Assembly (NCBI GenBank): GCA_035512495.1
Contig: DATKDW010000044.1
Span: 1 to 50,122, forward strand
Source: Acidimicrobiales bacterium
Lineage (GTDB): Bacteria; Actinomycetota; Acidimicrobiia; Acidimicrobiales; CADCSY01
Direction: 5' to 3'
Length of the DNA stretch: 50,122 bases
In this document: positions 15,258 to 23,597 of the stretch, piece after piece
How positions within the stretch are numbered: position 1 is the stretch's first letter
Layout of the letters: each line of letters begins with the position of its first letter
Program-made: the position numbers and the translations under genes
The notes under the pieces: generated by a model
What the model was told of the DNA's origin: nothing
The model's database searches: none
The model's input: only the letters and a program-made list of their open reading frames with translations

Positions 15258-15836
15258 TTGCTGATCATCGTCCGCCACGGTCGCACCGAGGCCAACGCCG
15301 CCGGGCTCCTCCTCGGCAGGGCCGACCCGGAGCTGGATGCCGTGGGACGAGCCCAGGCCGCTGCGCTCGCCCCGGTGGTGGCCGGCGCGTCCAGGGTGGT
15401 GTGCAGCCCGTTGCGGCGCACCATGGCCACCGCCGAGGTGCTCGGGCTCCCATTGAGCGTCGACGAGCGGTGGATCGAGCTCGACTACGGCCAGTGGGAC
15501 GGTCGTCCGGTGTCGGAGGTGCCGGGCGCGGAGTGGGAGCGATGGCGGGCCGACACCGGCTTCCGCCCGCCGGGTGGGGAGTCGCTCGCCGACCTCGGGC
15601 GACGGGTCCGGGCGGCGTGCGACGACCTGGCCGACGAGGCACGCGACACCGACGTCGTGGTGGTGACCCACGTGTCGCCCATCAAGGCGGCCGTGGGGTG
15701 GGCCATCGGTGTGGGCGATGAGGTGGCGTGGCGGCTCCACGTCGTCCCCGCGGCCGTGGCCCGGGTGGTGGTGCGGCCGCAAGGCCCGGTGCTCACCTCT
15801 TTCAATGAGGTGGGGCACCTCCCCCCGGCCAACTAG
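15258..15836 (+). CDS. Histidine phosphatase superfamily protein
   Basis: A 192-residue member of the phosphoglycerate-mutase-like phosphatases. IIVRHGRTEANA contains the phospho-accepting RHG, SPLRRTMATAE the second Arg region, WIELDYGQWDG the acid/base Glu segment and VVTHVSPIKAAV the second His. The likely substrate is a small phosphomonoester. Some actinobacterial relatives act as broad-specificity phosphatases or as alpha-ribazole or glucosyl-3-phosphoglycerate phosphatases. The start is TTG 15258, forced by the conserved N-terminus LLIIVRHG. The stop overlaps the convergent small gene by 4 nt. Confidence 0.88.
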   Translation: MLIIVRHGRTEANAAGLLLGRADPELDAVGRAQAAALAPVVAGASRVVCSPLRRTMATAEVLGLPLSVDERWIELDYGQWDGRPVSEVPGAEWERWRADTGFRPPGGESLADLGRRVRAACDDLADEARDTDVVVVTHVSPIKAAVGWAIGVGDEVAWRLHVVPAAVARVVVRPQGPVLTSFNEVGHLPPAN

Positions 15837-16096
15837 TCGGTGGAGGCCCGGCCCGGCTCGCCGCGCTGCAACTTGTCGAGCTGGGCCAGCAGCTCGGGAC
15901 CTGCGACGCGGGTCAGGTCGACGAGCACGGCGCCGACGTGCTTGCTCTGGACCTCGATGGCCTCGATCATCTCCTGCTGGTCAGATGAGAGCTCGGCGCT
16001 ACGCCGGAGCAGGTCGGCGTTGATGCGGATGGACGCGATCGAGTTGAGCAGCCCGTGGGCCACCACTGCGATCAGCTCGTCGTCCGTCTCCGACAC
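15833..16096 (-). CDS. Stand-alone histidine-kinase dimerisation-domain protein
   Basis: The 87-residue protein consists almost wholly of a two-helix HisKA/DHp-like segment with an H-box-like VVAHGLLNSIASIRINADLL. There is no ATPase domain and no room for one: the gene ends before the convergent phosphatase. GTG 16096 has AGGAG 5 nt upstream, and TACGTT at 16160-16155 could start a leader of about 52 nt, so this looks like a real short gene and not a fragment. It might be a phosphotransfer or decoy partner for another sensor kinase. The His phospho-acceptor role is inferred from the motif. Confidence 0.65.
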   Translation of the reverse strand: MSETDDELIAVVAHGLLNSIASIRINADLLRRSAELSSDQQEMIEAIEVQSKHVGAVLVDLTRVAGPELLAQLDKLQRGEPGRASTD

Positions 16097-16257
16097 TGAA
16101 GCTCCTGCTCGTCCGACACGCCGCTGCCGCTGTGCATGCCAGCGATCGGGTTCCAACGTACTGCCGGTGGGGCGGAAGGCACGCGATCTTGGTGGGGGCG
16201 ATGTCCCGGCACGAGCCACACCGTCGTGCCGGCGCGGTCCGGCGCTACCTTCGGGCC

Positions 16258-17484
16258 ATGGAGCCCCCGGCGTTCCTCCACCCGTTCGCGCCCCCTGCCG
16301 CCACCGACTTCACGACCATCGTGCGGGGCGAGGGGGCGGCGGTCTTCGACCGTGAGGGACGCCGCTACGTCGACGCCCTGGCCAGCCTCTGGTACTGCAA
16401 CGTGGGCCACGGCCGTGCCGAGGTCGCCGACGCCGTCGCCCGCCAGGCGCGGACCCTCGCCGGCTACCACGCCTTCGACCGCTTCACCAATGAGCCGGCC
16501 GACGCGCTGTGCGAGGCGCTGGCGGGACTGGCCCCGATGGCGGGCGCCCGGGTCTTCCTGACGTCGTCGGGCTCGGAGGCGGTCGACAGCGCCATCAAGC
16601 TCGCTCGCCTGGCCCAGGGACGCGCCGGCCACCCCGAGCGGACCGTGGTGGTGGGCCGCCAGCACTCGTACCACGGGGTCACCTTCGGGGGGCTCTCGGT
16701 CCAGGGACTCCCCCTCAACCAGGAGGGCTTCGGACCCCTGCTCCCGGAGGTGCGCCAGGTGCTCTGGGACGACCTCGACGACCTGGCCCGGGTGCTCGAG
16801 CGCGAGGAGGGACGGGTGGCGGCGGTGCTGGCCGAGCCGGTGATCGGCGCCGGTGGGGTTCGCCCCTCGCCTCCCGGCTACCTCGAGGGCATGCGCCGGC
16901 TGTGCGATGAGTCCGGGGCCCTGCTCGTGCTCGACGAGGTGATCTGCGGCTTCGGCCGGCTTGGCGCCTGGTGGGGGGCCGAGCGCGACGGGGTCGAGCC
17001 CGACCTCGTCACCTTCGCCAAGGGCGTCACGTCGGGCTACCAGCCCCTGGGTGGGGTGCTGGTGGGTCGAGCGGTGCGGGCCGCCCTCGAGTCCGGGCCC
17101 GCCTTCTTGCTGCGTCACGGCCACACCTACAGCGGTCACCCCACCGCCTGCGCCGCCGCGCTGGCAAACATCGAGGTGCTGCGCGACGAGGGCCTGCTGG
17201 ATCGGGCGGGGCCGATCGGCGACCGGCTCGGCGGCGGGCTGGAGGAGCTGGTCCGCCAGGGCGTGATCACCGAGGTCCGGGGCACCCAGGCGATCTGGGC
17301 GGCGGTGCTGCCCGCGGAGGTGACGGCGCAGGAGGTGCACCGGGCCATGCTCGACCGTGGCGTCATCGCGCGGCCTCTCGGCACCGATGTGATCGCGTTC
17401 TGCCCGCCGTTGGTGATCGACGAGGTCGACCTCGACCGTTGCGTCGGCGCGCTGGCGGAGTCGGTGGCCGAGGTGGCGGGCTGA
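16258..17484 (+). CDS. Class III (omega) PLP aminotransferase
   Basis: A 408-residue fold-type I enzyme transferring an amino group between an amine or omega-amino acid and a keto acid. SSGSEAVDSAIKLAR binds the PLP phosphate, LVLDEVICGFGRLG holds the Asp to the pyridine nitrogen, and K255 in FAKGVTSGYQPLGG is the Schiff-base Lys. HTYSGHPTACAAALA is a typical substrate-side loop. Start ATG 16258 is 6 nt after TACCTT (16246-16251), so is probably leaderless; an in-frame ATG at 16201 is less likely. The PLP-dependent lyase-like gene follows after 38 nt with its own hexamer. Confidence 0.9.
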   Translation: MEPPAFLHPFAPPAATDFTTIVRGEGAAVFDREGRRYVDALASLWYCNVGHGRAEVADAVARQARTLAGYHAFDRFTNEPADALCEALAGLAPMAGARVFLTSSGSEAVDSAIKLARLAQGRAGHPERTVVVGRQHSYHGVTFGGLSVQGLPLNQEGFGPLLPEVRQVLWDDLDDLARVLEREEGRVAAVLAEPVIGAGGVRPSPPGYLEGMRRLCDESGALLVLDEVICGFGRLGAWWGAERDGVEPDLVTFAKGVTSGYQPLGGVLVGRAVRAALESGPAFLLRHGHTYSGHPTACAAALANIEVLRDEGLLDRAGPIGDRLGGGLEELVRQGVITEVRGTQAIWAAVLPAEVTAQEVHRAMLDRGVIARPLGTDVIAFCPPLVIDEVDLDRCVGALAESVAEVAG

Positions 17485-17522
17485 CACCGCACCGCCCGGG
17501 CTCCCAGCCCTACGATCCGCCC

Positions 17523-18776
17523 ATGACGCTGCCGAAGCAGGGAATGTCCAAGGACGAGGTCGTGGCCGCGCTCAAGGCCACGCGCGCCCACGACGCACGC
17601 TGGCAGGACGGTCGCACGTTCGGCATGGTGTTCGACGGCGGGCGGGAGGTGCACGAGGTCGCGGAGGCTGCCGCGCTGATGTTCCTGCACGACAACGCCC
17701 TCAACACCAAGGCGTTCCCGAGCCTCGCCAAGATCCAGGCCGACGTGGTCGGCATCGCCAACGAGCTCATGCACGCACCGGACGGCGCCGGAGGGTTCAT
17801 GACCTCGGGCGGCACCGAGAGCATCCTCATGGCGGTCAAGGCCGCCCGCGAGCGGGGCCGCGCCGAGCGGGGGATCACCGCCCCGGAGATGGTCGTGGCC
17901 GACAGCGCCCACGCCGCGTTCCACAAGGGCGCCCACTACTTCGGACTGCAGGTCCACACCGTCCCCGTGCGCGACGACTTCCGGACCGACGTCGACGCCA
18001 TGGCCGCCGCGGTGAACGACAACACCGTCCTCATCGTGGGCTCGGCACCGCAGTACCCGCAGGGCGTCGTCGACCCCATCACCGAGCTTGCGGCGCTCGG
18101 CGCCGAGCGCGACATCAACGTCCACGTCGACGCGTGCATGGGGGGCTTCGTGCTCCCGTTCATGGAGATGCTCGGCTACGACCTTCCCCTCTGGGACTTT
18201 CGGGTCGAGGGTGTCACCTCGATCTCCGCCGACTTGCACAAGCTCGGCTACGCCCCCAAGGGGGCGTCGGTGATCCTCCACCGCAGCAAGGCGCTGCGTA
18301 GCCACCAGACGTTCGTCTTCGACGCGTGGCTCGGTGGCATGTACGGCTCGCCGGCGATGCAGGGCACGCGCCCGGCGCTGCCCATGGCCACCGCCTGGGC
18401 GGTGCTGCACCACCTCGGGGAGGACGGCTACAAGCGCCTCACCGCCACGGTGATCGAGACGACCCGGCGCATGGTGGACGGCATCTGTGCCATCGATGGC
18501 CTCGACGTGCTCGGTGAGCCCGAGGCTCACCTGGTCGCCATCTGCTCCCAGGCGGGATGGGAGGATCGGGTCGACGTCTATGCGGTGGGCGACGCCCTCC
18601 AGCGGCGTGGGTGGTTCCACGATCGGCAGGGTCCGCCGGACTCGTTGCACGCCACGGTCAGCGCCGGCAACGCGCCGGTGATCGAGGACTACCTCGTCGA
18701 CCTGCAGGCCTCGGTCGACGAGGTCCTCGGCGGCCGCAGCGACGACCGCTCGACCGACTACGCCACGCTGGAGTAG
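17523..18776 (+). CDS. PLP-dependent group II decarboxylase/lyase, sphingosine-1-phosphate-lyase-like
   Basis: A 417-residue fold-type I PLP enzyme. FMTSGGTESILMAVKAARE is the cofactor-phosphate loop, HVDACMGGFVLPFME holds the Asp, and SADLHKLGYAPKG carries the Schiff-base Lys (K240). The run of these motifs is closer to sphingosine-1-phosphate lyases than to glutamate decarboxylases. The reaction on sphingoid phosphate would be a retro-aldol cleavage, but an amino-acid decarboxylase remains possible. ATG 17523 is 6 nt after TACGAT (17511-17516). The neighbour, another PLP enzyme, suggests amine metabolism, but a pathway cannot be named. Confidence 0.85.
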   Translation: MTLPKQGMSKDEVVAALKATRAHDARWQDGRTFGMVFDGGREVHEVAEAAALMFLHDNALNTKAFPSLAKIQADVVGIANELMHAPDGAGGFMTSGGTESILMAVKAARERGRAERGITAPEMVVADSAHAAFHKGAHYFGLQVHTVPVRDDFRTDVDAMAAAVNDNTVLIVGSAPQYPQGVVDPITELAALGAERDINVHVDACMGGFVLPFMEMLGYDLPLWDFRVEGVTSISADLHKLGYAPKGASVILHRSKALRSHQTFVFDAWLGGMYGSPAMQGTRPALPMATAWAVLHHLGEDGYKRLTATVIETTRRMVDGICAIDGLDVLGEPEAHLVAICSQAGWEDRVDVYAVGDALQRRGWFHDRQGPPDSLHATVSAGNAPVIEDYLVDLQASVDEVLGGRSDDRSTDYATLE

Positions 18777-18885
18777 CGGCCGCGCAGCCGGTGCCGTCAG
18801 CGCCGGCGCTGTTCGGGAGAGGCGGGCTCCCCTCGGCCAACGAGCACCTCGTCGCTCCGGGGGCCACCCATTAGGGTTGCCGGCG
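18777..18885. other. Intergenic region with a 14-bp perfect palindrome
   Basis: Between the lyase-like gene and the ANTAR gene lies CAGCGCCGGCGCTG at 18798-18811, a perfect palindrome without a T-run, so it is a weak terminator or a binding site. At the right end TAGGGT (18872-18877) is the -10 hexamer for the ANTAR gene. Confidence 0.4.
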
Positions 18886-19581
18886 ATGAGCAGTGCTGAG
18901 GTGGAGCTGGCCAAGACCTTCGGCGACATCGCGCGCGCGTTGCTCACCGAACAAGATGTCGACGCCACACTGCGCAAGATCGTCACGATCGCCATGGAGG
19001 TGATCGACTCGTGCGACCACGCGGGGATCGACGTCGTCGAAGACGGGAAGATCCTCCCGGTCGCTCCCAGCGACGATGTCGCCGAGCTCATCGACAAGAT
19101 CCAGACCGAGGTAGGCGAGGGGCCTTGCCTGTCAGCGATCAAGGAGCACGAGGTGTTCCAGAGCGACGACCTCGAGCAGGAGGAGCGCTGGCCGACCTTC
19201 TCGCGGCGCGCGTTCGAGGAGACCGGGGTGCGGAGCATCATGGGCTTCCGGCTCTTCGCCGAGGAGAGGACGATGGGAGCGCTCGACCTGTACTCGAAGC
19301 AGGCTCATGCGTTCGACGACGACACGGTCGCCCTCGGCTCCGTTCTCGCCGTCCACGCCTCGGTCGCCTTGGTCCACGCCCAGGAGCGCGAGCAGTTCCT
19401 CCAGGCGATCGAGAGTCGTGACATCATCGGCCGGGCGAAGGGGCTGCTCATGGCTGGCTCGAAGATCGACGACGCCCAGGCGTTCGAGATGCTGAGGTCT
19501 GCCTCCCAGCGCATGAACATGAAGCTGCGGGACGTCGCCAAGCACATCGCCCACGGAGAGCCGCTCGGCGACCTGGAGTGA
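18886..19581 (+). CDS. GAF-ANTAR domain transcription antitermination regulator
   Basis: A 231-residue protein. An N-terminal GAF sensor domain covers roughly residues 10-155 (GEGPCLSAIKEHEVFQSDDL is the typical loop). A C-terminal ANTAR RNA-binding three-helix domain follows (RDIIGRAKGLLMAG, then AFEMLRSASQRMNMKLRDVA). ANTAR proteins bind paired hexaloop hairpins in leader RNAs and prevent termination. This one has no linked kinase, so the GAF domain is likely the signal receiver. ATG 18886 sits 8 nt behind TAGGGT, a likely leaderless start. It converges on rnpB. Confidence 0.93.
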   Translation: MSSAEVELAKTFGDIARALLTEQDVDATLRKIVTIAMEVIDSCDHAGIDVVEDGKILPVAPSDDVAELIDKIQTEVGEGPCLSAIKEHEVFQSDDLEQEERWPTFSRRAFEETGVRSIMGFRLFAEERTMGALDLYSKQAHAFDDDTVALGSVLAVHASVALVHAQEREQFLQAIESRDIIGRAKGLLMAGSKIDDAQAFEMLRSASQRMNMKLRDVAKHIAHGEPLGDLE

Positions 19582-19628
19582 ACGAGACGCTCCCTCTCGA
19601 CGGGACCACGGCCGAGGAGCAGTAAGAG

Positions 19629-19644
19629 CCCTGGCTGATCAGGG
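19629..19644. terminator. Weak bidirectional hairpin between ANTAR gene and rnpB
   Basis: CCCTG-GCTGAT-CAGGG gives a 5-bp stem with a 6-nt loop between the convergent ANTAR gene and rnpB 3' ends. On the minus strand CTCTTAC follows. It may end rnpB transcription, but there is no full T-run. Confidence 0.35.
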
Positions 19645-19649
19645 GGTGT

Positions 19650-20016
<367 letters not shown>

Positions 20017-20021
20017 GGTCC

Positions 20022-20027
20022 AGTATG
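20022..20027 (-). promoter_or_regulatory. -10 hexamer of rnpB
   Basis: CATACT on the minus strand ends 6 nt before the predicted first base of the P1 helix. It is divergent from the acyl-CoA dehydrogenase -10 (TACCCT, 20055-20060), so the two promoters share about 40 nt. Confidence 0.55.
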
Positions 20028-20067
20028 CCCGGCGCGGGCCGGCTCCCTCGCCCCTACCCTCCAGGGC

Positions 20068-21312
20068 ATGGCTGTCGACGACGCCGATGACGTCAGGCAC
20101 CAGGTGCGGACTTGGCTGCACCGGCACTGGGACCCTGAGCGGCCGCTGGCCGAGTGGCGTGCCCTGCTCGCCGACTCAGGCTGGGGGTGCCCCACCTGGC
20201 CGGTCGACGCCCACGGGCGGGGTCTCGCCTCCTCGTCCGCCACGGTGGCGGCCGAGGAGCTGGCGCGGGTGGGTGCGGTGGGGCCCGCTGGCGGGTCGGC
20301 GATGTCGCTGGCGGCGCCGACCATCCTCGAGCACGGCTCGACCGAGCTGCGCCGACGCCTCCTGCGCCCGATCATCACCGGCGAGCACACCTGGTGCCAG
20401 CTCTTCAGCGAACCCGGCAACGGCTCCGACGTGGCCGGGCTCACCACCCGGGCCGACCGCGACGGCGACGAGTGGGTGGTCAACGGCCAGAAGCTCTGGA
20501 CCACCGGCGCCCACACCGCGGCCTACGGGATGTTGCTCGCCCGCACCGACTGGGACGCGCCAAAGCACCGGGGCATCACCTACTTCGCCTTCCCGATGCG
20601 CCAGGCCGGCGTCGAGGTGCGGTCGGTTCGCCAGATGAACGGCCATGCCTCGTTCAACGAGGTCTTCCTCACCGACGCGCGCGTCCCGCACGACCACGTC
20701 GTCGGCGAGGTCGGCGGCGGGTGGGCAGTGGCACTGACGACGCTGGCCCATGAGCGGGGGATGGCGCCGCCGCAGGTTCCGTCCGGCGTCGGTGATGCCG
20801 CCGGTCGCACCGTCCGGGAGGCGGCGGCGGAGGCGGAGGCCTATGCCCGGACCTACGTCTGGTACCCCCAGCGCGCCGGGCGTCCCGACCTGCTGGCGCG
20901 ACGAGCCGAAGCCACCGGGCGCGGCGCAGACCCGGTGGTCCGTCAGCAGGTCGCCGCCGTCGTCGCCCGCCAGCGCGCCGCCCGCTGGACCGCCGAGCGA
21001 GCCCGTGTGGTCCGGGCCCAGGGTCGGCCGCCGGGGCCGGAGGGCTCGCTGTCGAAGTTGGCGGCCAGCGAGGTCGCCCGGGTCTCGTCGGCCGCCCACT
21101 CGGCCATCGCCGGAGCGGCAGCCATGCTGACCGGCCCCGAGTCACCCGAGGGCGGCACCGTCGCTGAGGTGCTCGTCTCGGTCCCCGCCATCTCCATTGC
21201 CGGCGGGACCGACGAGATCCAGCGGAACATCATCGGCGAGCGGGTGCTCGGGCTGCCCAAGGAGCCCGGGAGCGACGTCGAGCTCCCCTTTCGCGAGGTG
21301 CGGACCAACTGA
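20068..21312 (+). CDS. Acyl-CoA dehydrogenase family protein
   Basis: A 414-residue FAD enzyme introducing a double bond next to the CoA thioester. WCQLFSEPGNGSDVAGLTT and VNGQKLWTTGAHTA are the two family signature regions around FAD and substrate. The C-terminal helix segment SIAGGTDEIQRNIIGERVLGLP is the classic Gly-Gly-Thr-x-Glu-Ile-Gln stretch. The frame is open upstream to 19762, but that part lies over rnpB and is not coding. ATG 20068 follows TACCCT after 7 nt. It resembles the steroid/long-branched acid FadE group of actinobacteria, though chain length cannot be told. The selenoprotein follows after 26 nt. Confidence 0.9.
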   Translation: MAVDDADDVRHQVRTWLHRHWDPERPLAEWRALLADSGWGCPTWPVDAHGRGLASSSATVAAEELARVGAVGPAGGSAMSLAAPTILEHGSTELRRRLLRPIITGEHTWCQLFSEPGNGSDVAGLTTRADRDGDEWVVNGQKLWTTGAHTAAYGMLLARTDWDAPKHRGITYFAFPMRQAGVEVRSVRQMNGHASFNEVFLTDARVPHDHVVGEVGGGWAVALTTLAHERGMAPPQVPSGVGDAAGRTVREAAAEAEAYARTYVWYPQRAGRPDLLARRAEATGRGADPVVRQQVAAVVARQRAARWTAERARVVRAQGRPPGPEGSLSKLAASEVARVSSAAHSAIAGAAAMLTGPESPEGGTVAEVLVSVPAISIAGGTDEIQRNIIGERVLGLPKEPGSDVELPFREVRTN

Positions 21313-21338
21313 CCGCCACCGCGACCTAAGGTCGTGCC

Positions 21339-22196
21339 GTGCTCGTCGACAGCCTCCGCTTCCTGCCGCGCAGCTTCGCCCCGCTCTACGAGTCGGCCGA
21401 GCCGCTCCCGGGCGAGGACGACGAGGTGTGGGCGCCCTTCGAAGGACGCCTCGCCGACGCCCGCATTGCCCTGGTGAGCTCGGCAGGGCTCTACCTCGAC
21501 GGTGCGCAGCCCTCGTTCGACCTGGACCGGGAACGCCGGGAGCCCACCTGGGGCGACCCCTCCCACCGGATCCTCCCGGCCGATGCCGCCGATCGGCCGC
21601 TCGGGATGGCACACCTCCACGTGAACCCTGCCGATGTGCTGGCCGACCCGGACGTGGCCCTGCCCGCCCGCGTGCTGGCCGGGTTGGTCGACGATGGGGT
21701 GGTCGGTGGCCAGACCGAGCACCACGTGTCGGTCATGGGCTACCAGGAGGCGGGCCTGGACGTCTGGCGCAGCCGCACCGCCCCCGATATCGCCGCCCAC
21801 CTGCGCGACGAGGGCGCCGACGGCGTGGTGCTGGCCCCGGTCTGACCGGACTGCTGCAAGAACGTGCCCGTGCTGGCACGTCGCATCGAGGCCGAGGGCA
21901 TCCCCACCGTGGTGGTGACGATGATGCCGTCGGTGGCCGAGCAGCTGCGCACCCCCCGCATCGTCGGGGTGGAGTTCCCGTTCGGCCACCCCTTCGGGAT
22001 GCCGGCCGGCCGTGCCGTGCAGCGCCGGGTCCTCGAGGCGGCCCTGGTGGTCCTCGCCGGGGCCTCTCGTGCCGGCACCCGGGTCGACCTCGACATCGAG
22101 TGGCCGCAGCCGCGGGGTGAGGCCTACAAGGCCTGGCAGCCCTCCGAGCCGAGCCCGATCGTGGCCGCAATGCTGGGGCAACGGGACGGCACCTGA
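21339..22196 (+). CDS. GrdB/PrdB-like selenoprotein (in-frame UGA = Sec169)
   Basis: One 285-codon frame is interrupted only by TGA at 21843-21845. Before it is GADGVVLAPV, after it PDCCKNVPVLARRIEAEG, so the site reads PV-U-PDC, a Sec-x-x-Cys redox motif at the place where GrdB/PrdB (glycine, sarcosine, betaine, D-proline reductase selenoprotein B) relatives carry Sec. The downstream part continues the family (FPFGHPFGMPAGRAVQRRVLEAAL). A 7-bp hairpin follows 16-36 nt after the UGA. GTG 21339 is 6 nt behind TAAGGT. Relatives outside Clostridia are stand-alone and of unknown substrate, so a thiol/selenol reductase role is inferred. A nonsense mutation is the alternative but would not explain the motif and hairpin. 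Convergent with the hydrolase-cyclase gene. Confidence 0.85.
21843..21881 (+). promoter_or_regulatory. UGA codon plus bacterial-type SECIS hairpin
   Basis: After the UGA (21843-21845) come 16 nt, then the perfect 7-bp stem ACGTGCC (21862-21868) / GGCACGT (21875-21881) closing the 6-nt loop CGTGCT. The loop begins 23 nt after the UGA and has G in its second position followed by T, within the limits generally given for bacterial SECIS elements read by SelB. It is inside the coding region, as in bacteria. No selA, selB, selC or selD gene is in the window. Confidence 0.7.
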
Positions 22197-22218
22197 TCGT
22201 CGAGGGCCGGCGGCGACG

Positions 22219-23532
22219 TCACTCCACGGCCAGGATCTGCCACGGTTCGGGAACACCCTTGAGGGTGTGGCCACCCAGGCTGCGGAACGACAGACCCGAC
22301 CCGGACATCAGGTCCCGCACCGTCGAGGTCACCAGGACCTGACCCGCCCCCGCCATCGCCGCCACCCGGGCACCGATGTTGACGGCGATGCCGTCCACCG
22401 AGTCGCCCGACAGCTCCACCTCGCCGGTGTGGACCCCGGCCCGGACCCGAAGGCCGATGGGCTCCAGCTCCTCGGCGATCGAGCGAGCACAGCGGATGGC
22501 CCTCCCGGGACCATCGAAGACGGCGAAGGTCCCGTCGCCGGCGGTGCTGACCAAGCGGCCCCGGTGACGTTGCAGGCAACGGGCCACGATGGTGTCGTGG
22601 TGCTGCCGGAGTCGGCGCCACCGGGCGTCGCCCAACTGCGCTGTCACCTCGGTCGAGCCGACCAGGTCGGTGAACAGCACGGTGACCAGCACCCGCTCGG
22701 AGCGCGACGACGGCACCGATCCGGTCAGGAAGGCCTCGACGTGGTCGACCAGCTCGTCGACCTGACCGAGGAAGAACAGGTCTTCGTCCCCGTCCAGCTC
22801 CACCAGCTCGGCACCCTCGATGTGCTGGGCGAGGTGGCGGCTGTGGGCCACCCGAATCCAGGGGTTGTCCCGGCGGTGCAGGATCAGGGTGGGGGCCTGG
22901 ATCGACCCGAGCACCGAGCGCACGTCGACCTGGAACAGCATCTCCCGCATGGCTCGGGCGGTGCTGGGGCTCACCGACTGCCGCTGGTAGCGCCGCCACC
23001 AGCTCCGGAAGCTGGGATCACGGCTGGCCCCGGCGAGGGTGTCGGCGGTGGCGTCGTCGTCGTAGGGGACGGCCAGGATCCGGTCCCGCACCGCTTCCGG
23101 CACGCCGGCCGGGTAGTCCGCCGCCCGGGCCAAGCGGGCGTAGGTGTTGACCAGGACCAACCGGTCGACCCTCTCCGGGTGGGTGCCCGCGAACTGCATC
23201 ACCATCGGCCCTCCGGCACCCACGCCCAGCAGGGTGGCGCGATCGGCGCCGACGCTGGAGAGCACGGTCGACACATCGTCGATCCATGTCTCCAGGGGCG
23301 GGAGCCCGTCCCGGCTGACCGGATCGGACAGGCCCACGCCCCGCTTGTCGAACACCACCACCCGGCAGATCGACGCCAACCGTTCCAGCACCGCCGCCAG
23401 GTCGCTGGACTCCCACATCAGCTCGACGTTGCCGAACCAGTCCATCACCATCACCACCGTGCGCGGCCCTTCGCCCAGCACCTGGTAAGCGACGTGGACA
23501 TCGCCCGCTACCGCATACCGCGTCTCGGGCAC
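22219..23532 (-). CDS. Alpha/beta-hydrolase-fold / class III adenylate cyclase fusion
   Basis: A 437-residue protein. Residues about 1-270 have an alpha/beta hydrolase fold (VVVFDKRGVGLSD strand-loop, TLILHRRDNPWI late strand). The nucleophile elbow reads GVGAG, with Gly at position 105 where the catalytic Ser belongs, so hydrolysis is doubtful. Residues about 280-437 are a class III cyclase domain (VTVLFTDLVGSTEV, AGDGTFAVFDG). The substrate-binding Lys expected before the GDG motif is Ser. The N-terminal part may act as a ligand sensor. The start is GTG 23532, because VPETRYAVAGDVHVAYQ is the usual beginning of the family; CACAAT ends 6 nt before it. Confidence 0.82.
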   Translation of the reverse strand: MPETRYAVAGDVHVAYQVLGEGPRTVVMVMDWFGNVELMWESSDLAAVLERLASICRVVVFDKRGVGLSDPVSRDGLPPLETWIDDVSTVLSSVGADRATLLGVGAGGPMVMQFAGTHPERVDRLVLVNTYARLARAADYPAGVPEAVRDRILAVPYDDDATADTLAGASRDPSFRSWWRRYQRQSVSPSTARAMREMLFQVDVRSVLGSIQAPTLILHRRDNPWIRVAHSRHLAQHIEGAELVELDGDEDLFFLGQVDELVDHVEAFLTGSVPSSRSERVLVTVLFTDLVGSTEVTAQLGDARWRRLRQHHDTIVARCLQRHRGRLVSTAGDGTFAVFDGPGRAIRCARSIAEELEPIGLRVRAGVHTGEVELSGDSVDGIAVNIGARVAAMAGAGQVLVTSTVRDLMSGSGLSFRSLGGHTLKGVPEPWQILAVE

Positions 23533-23597
23533 GGGGTGATTGTGCCCCACCCCGCCGAGCATGGCGAGCGGGAACCGGTACCGGGTACCGTCGCGCC

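Noticed and set aside
21864-22196. A separate 110-residue gene after the selenoprotein stop, or a nonsense-mutated pseudogene
   Set aside because: It is in the same frame as the upstream part, starts in the middle of the family domain, lacks a promoter or ribosome site, and the TGA is at the Sec-x-x-Cys position with a hairpin behind it.
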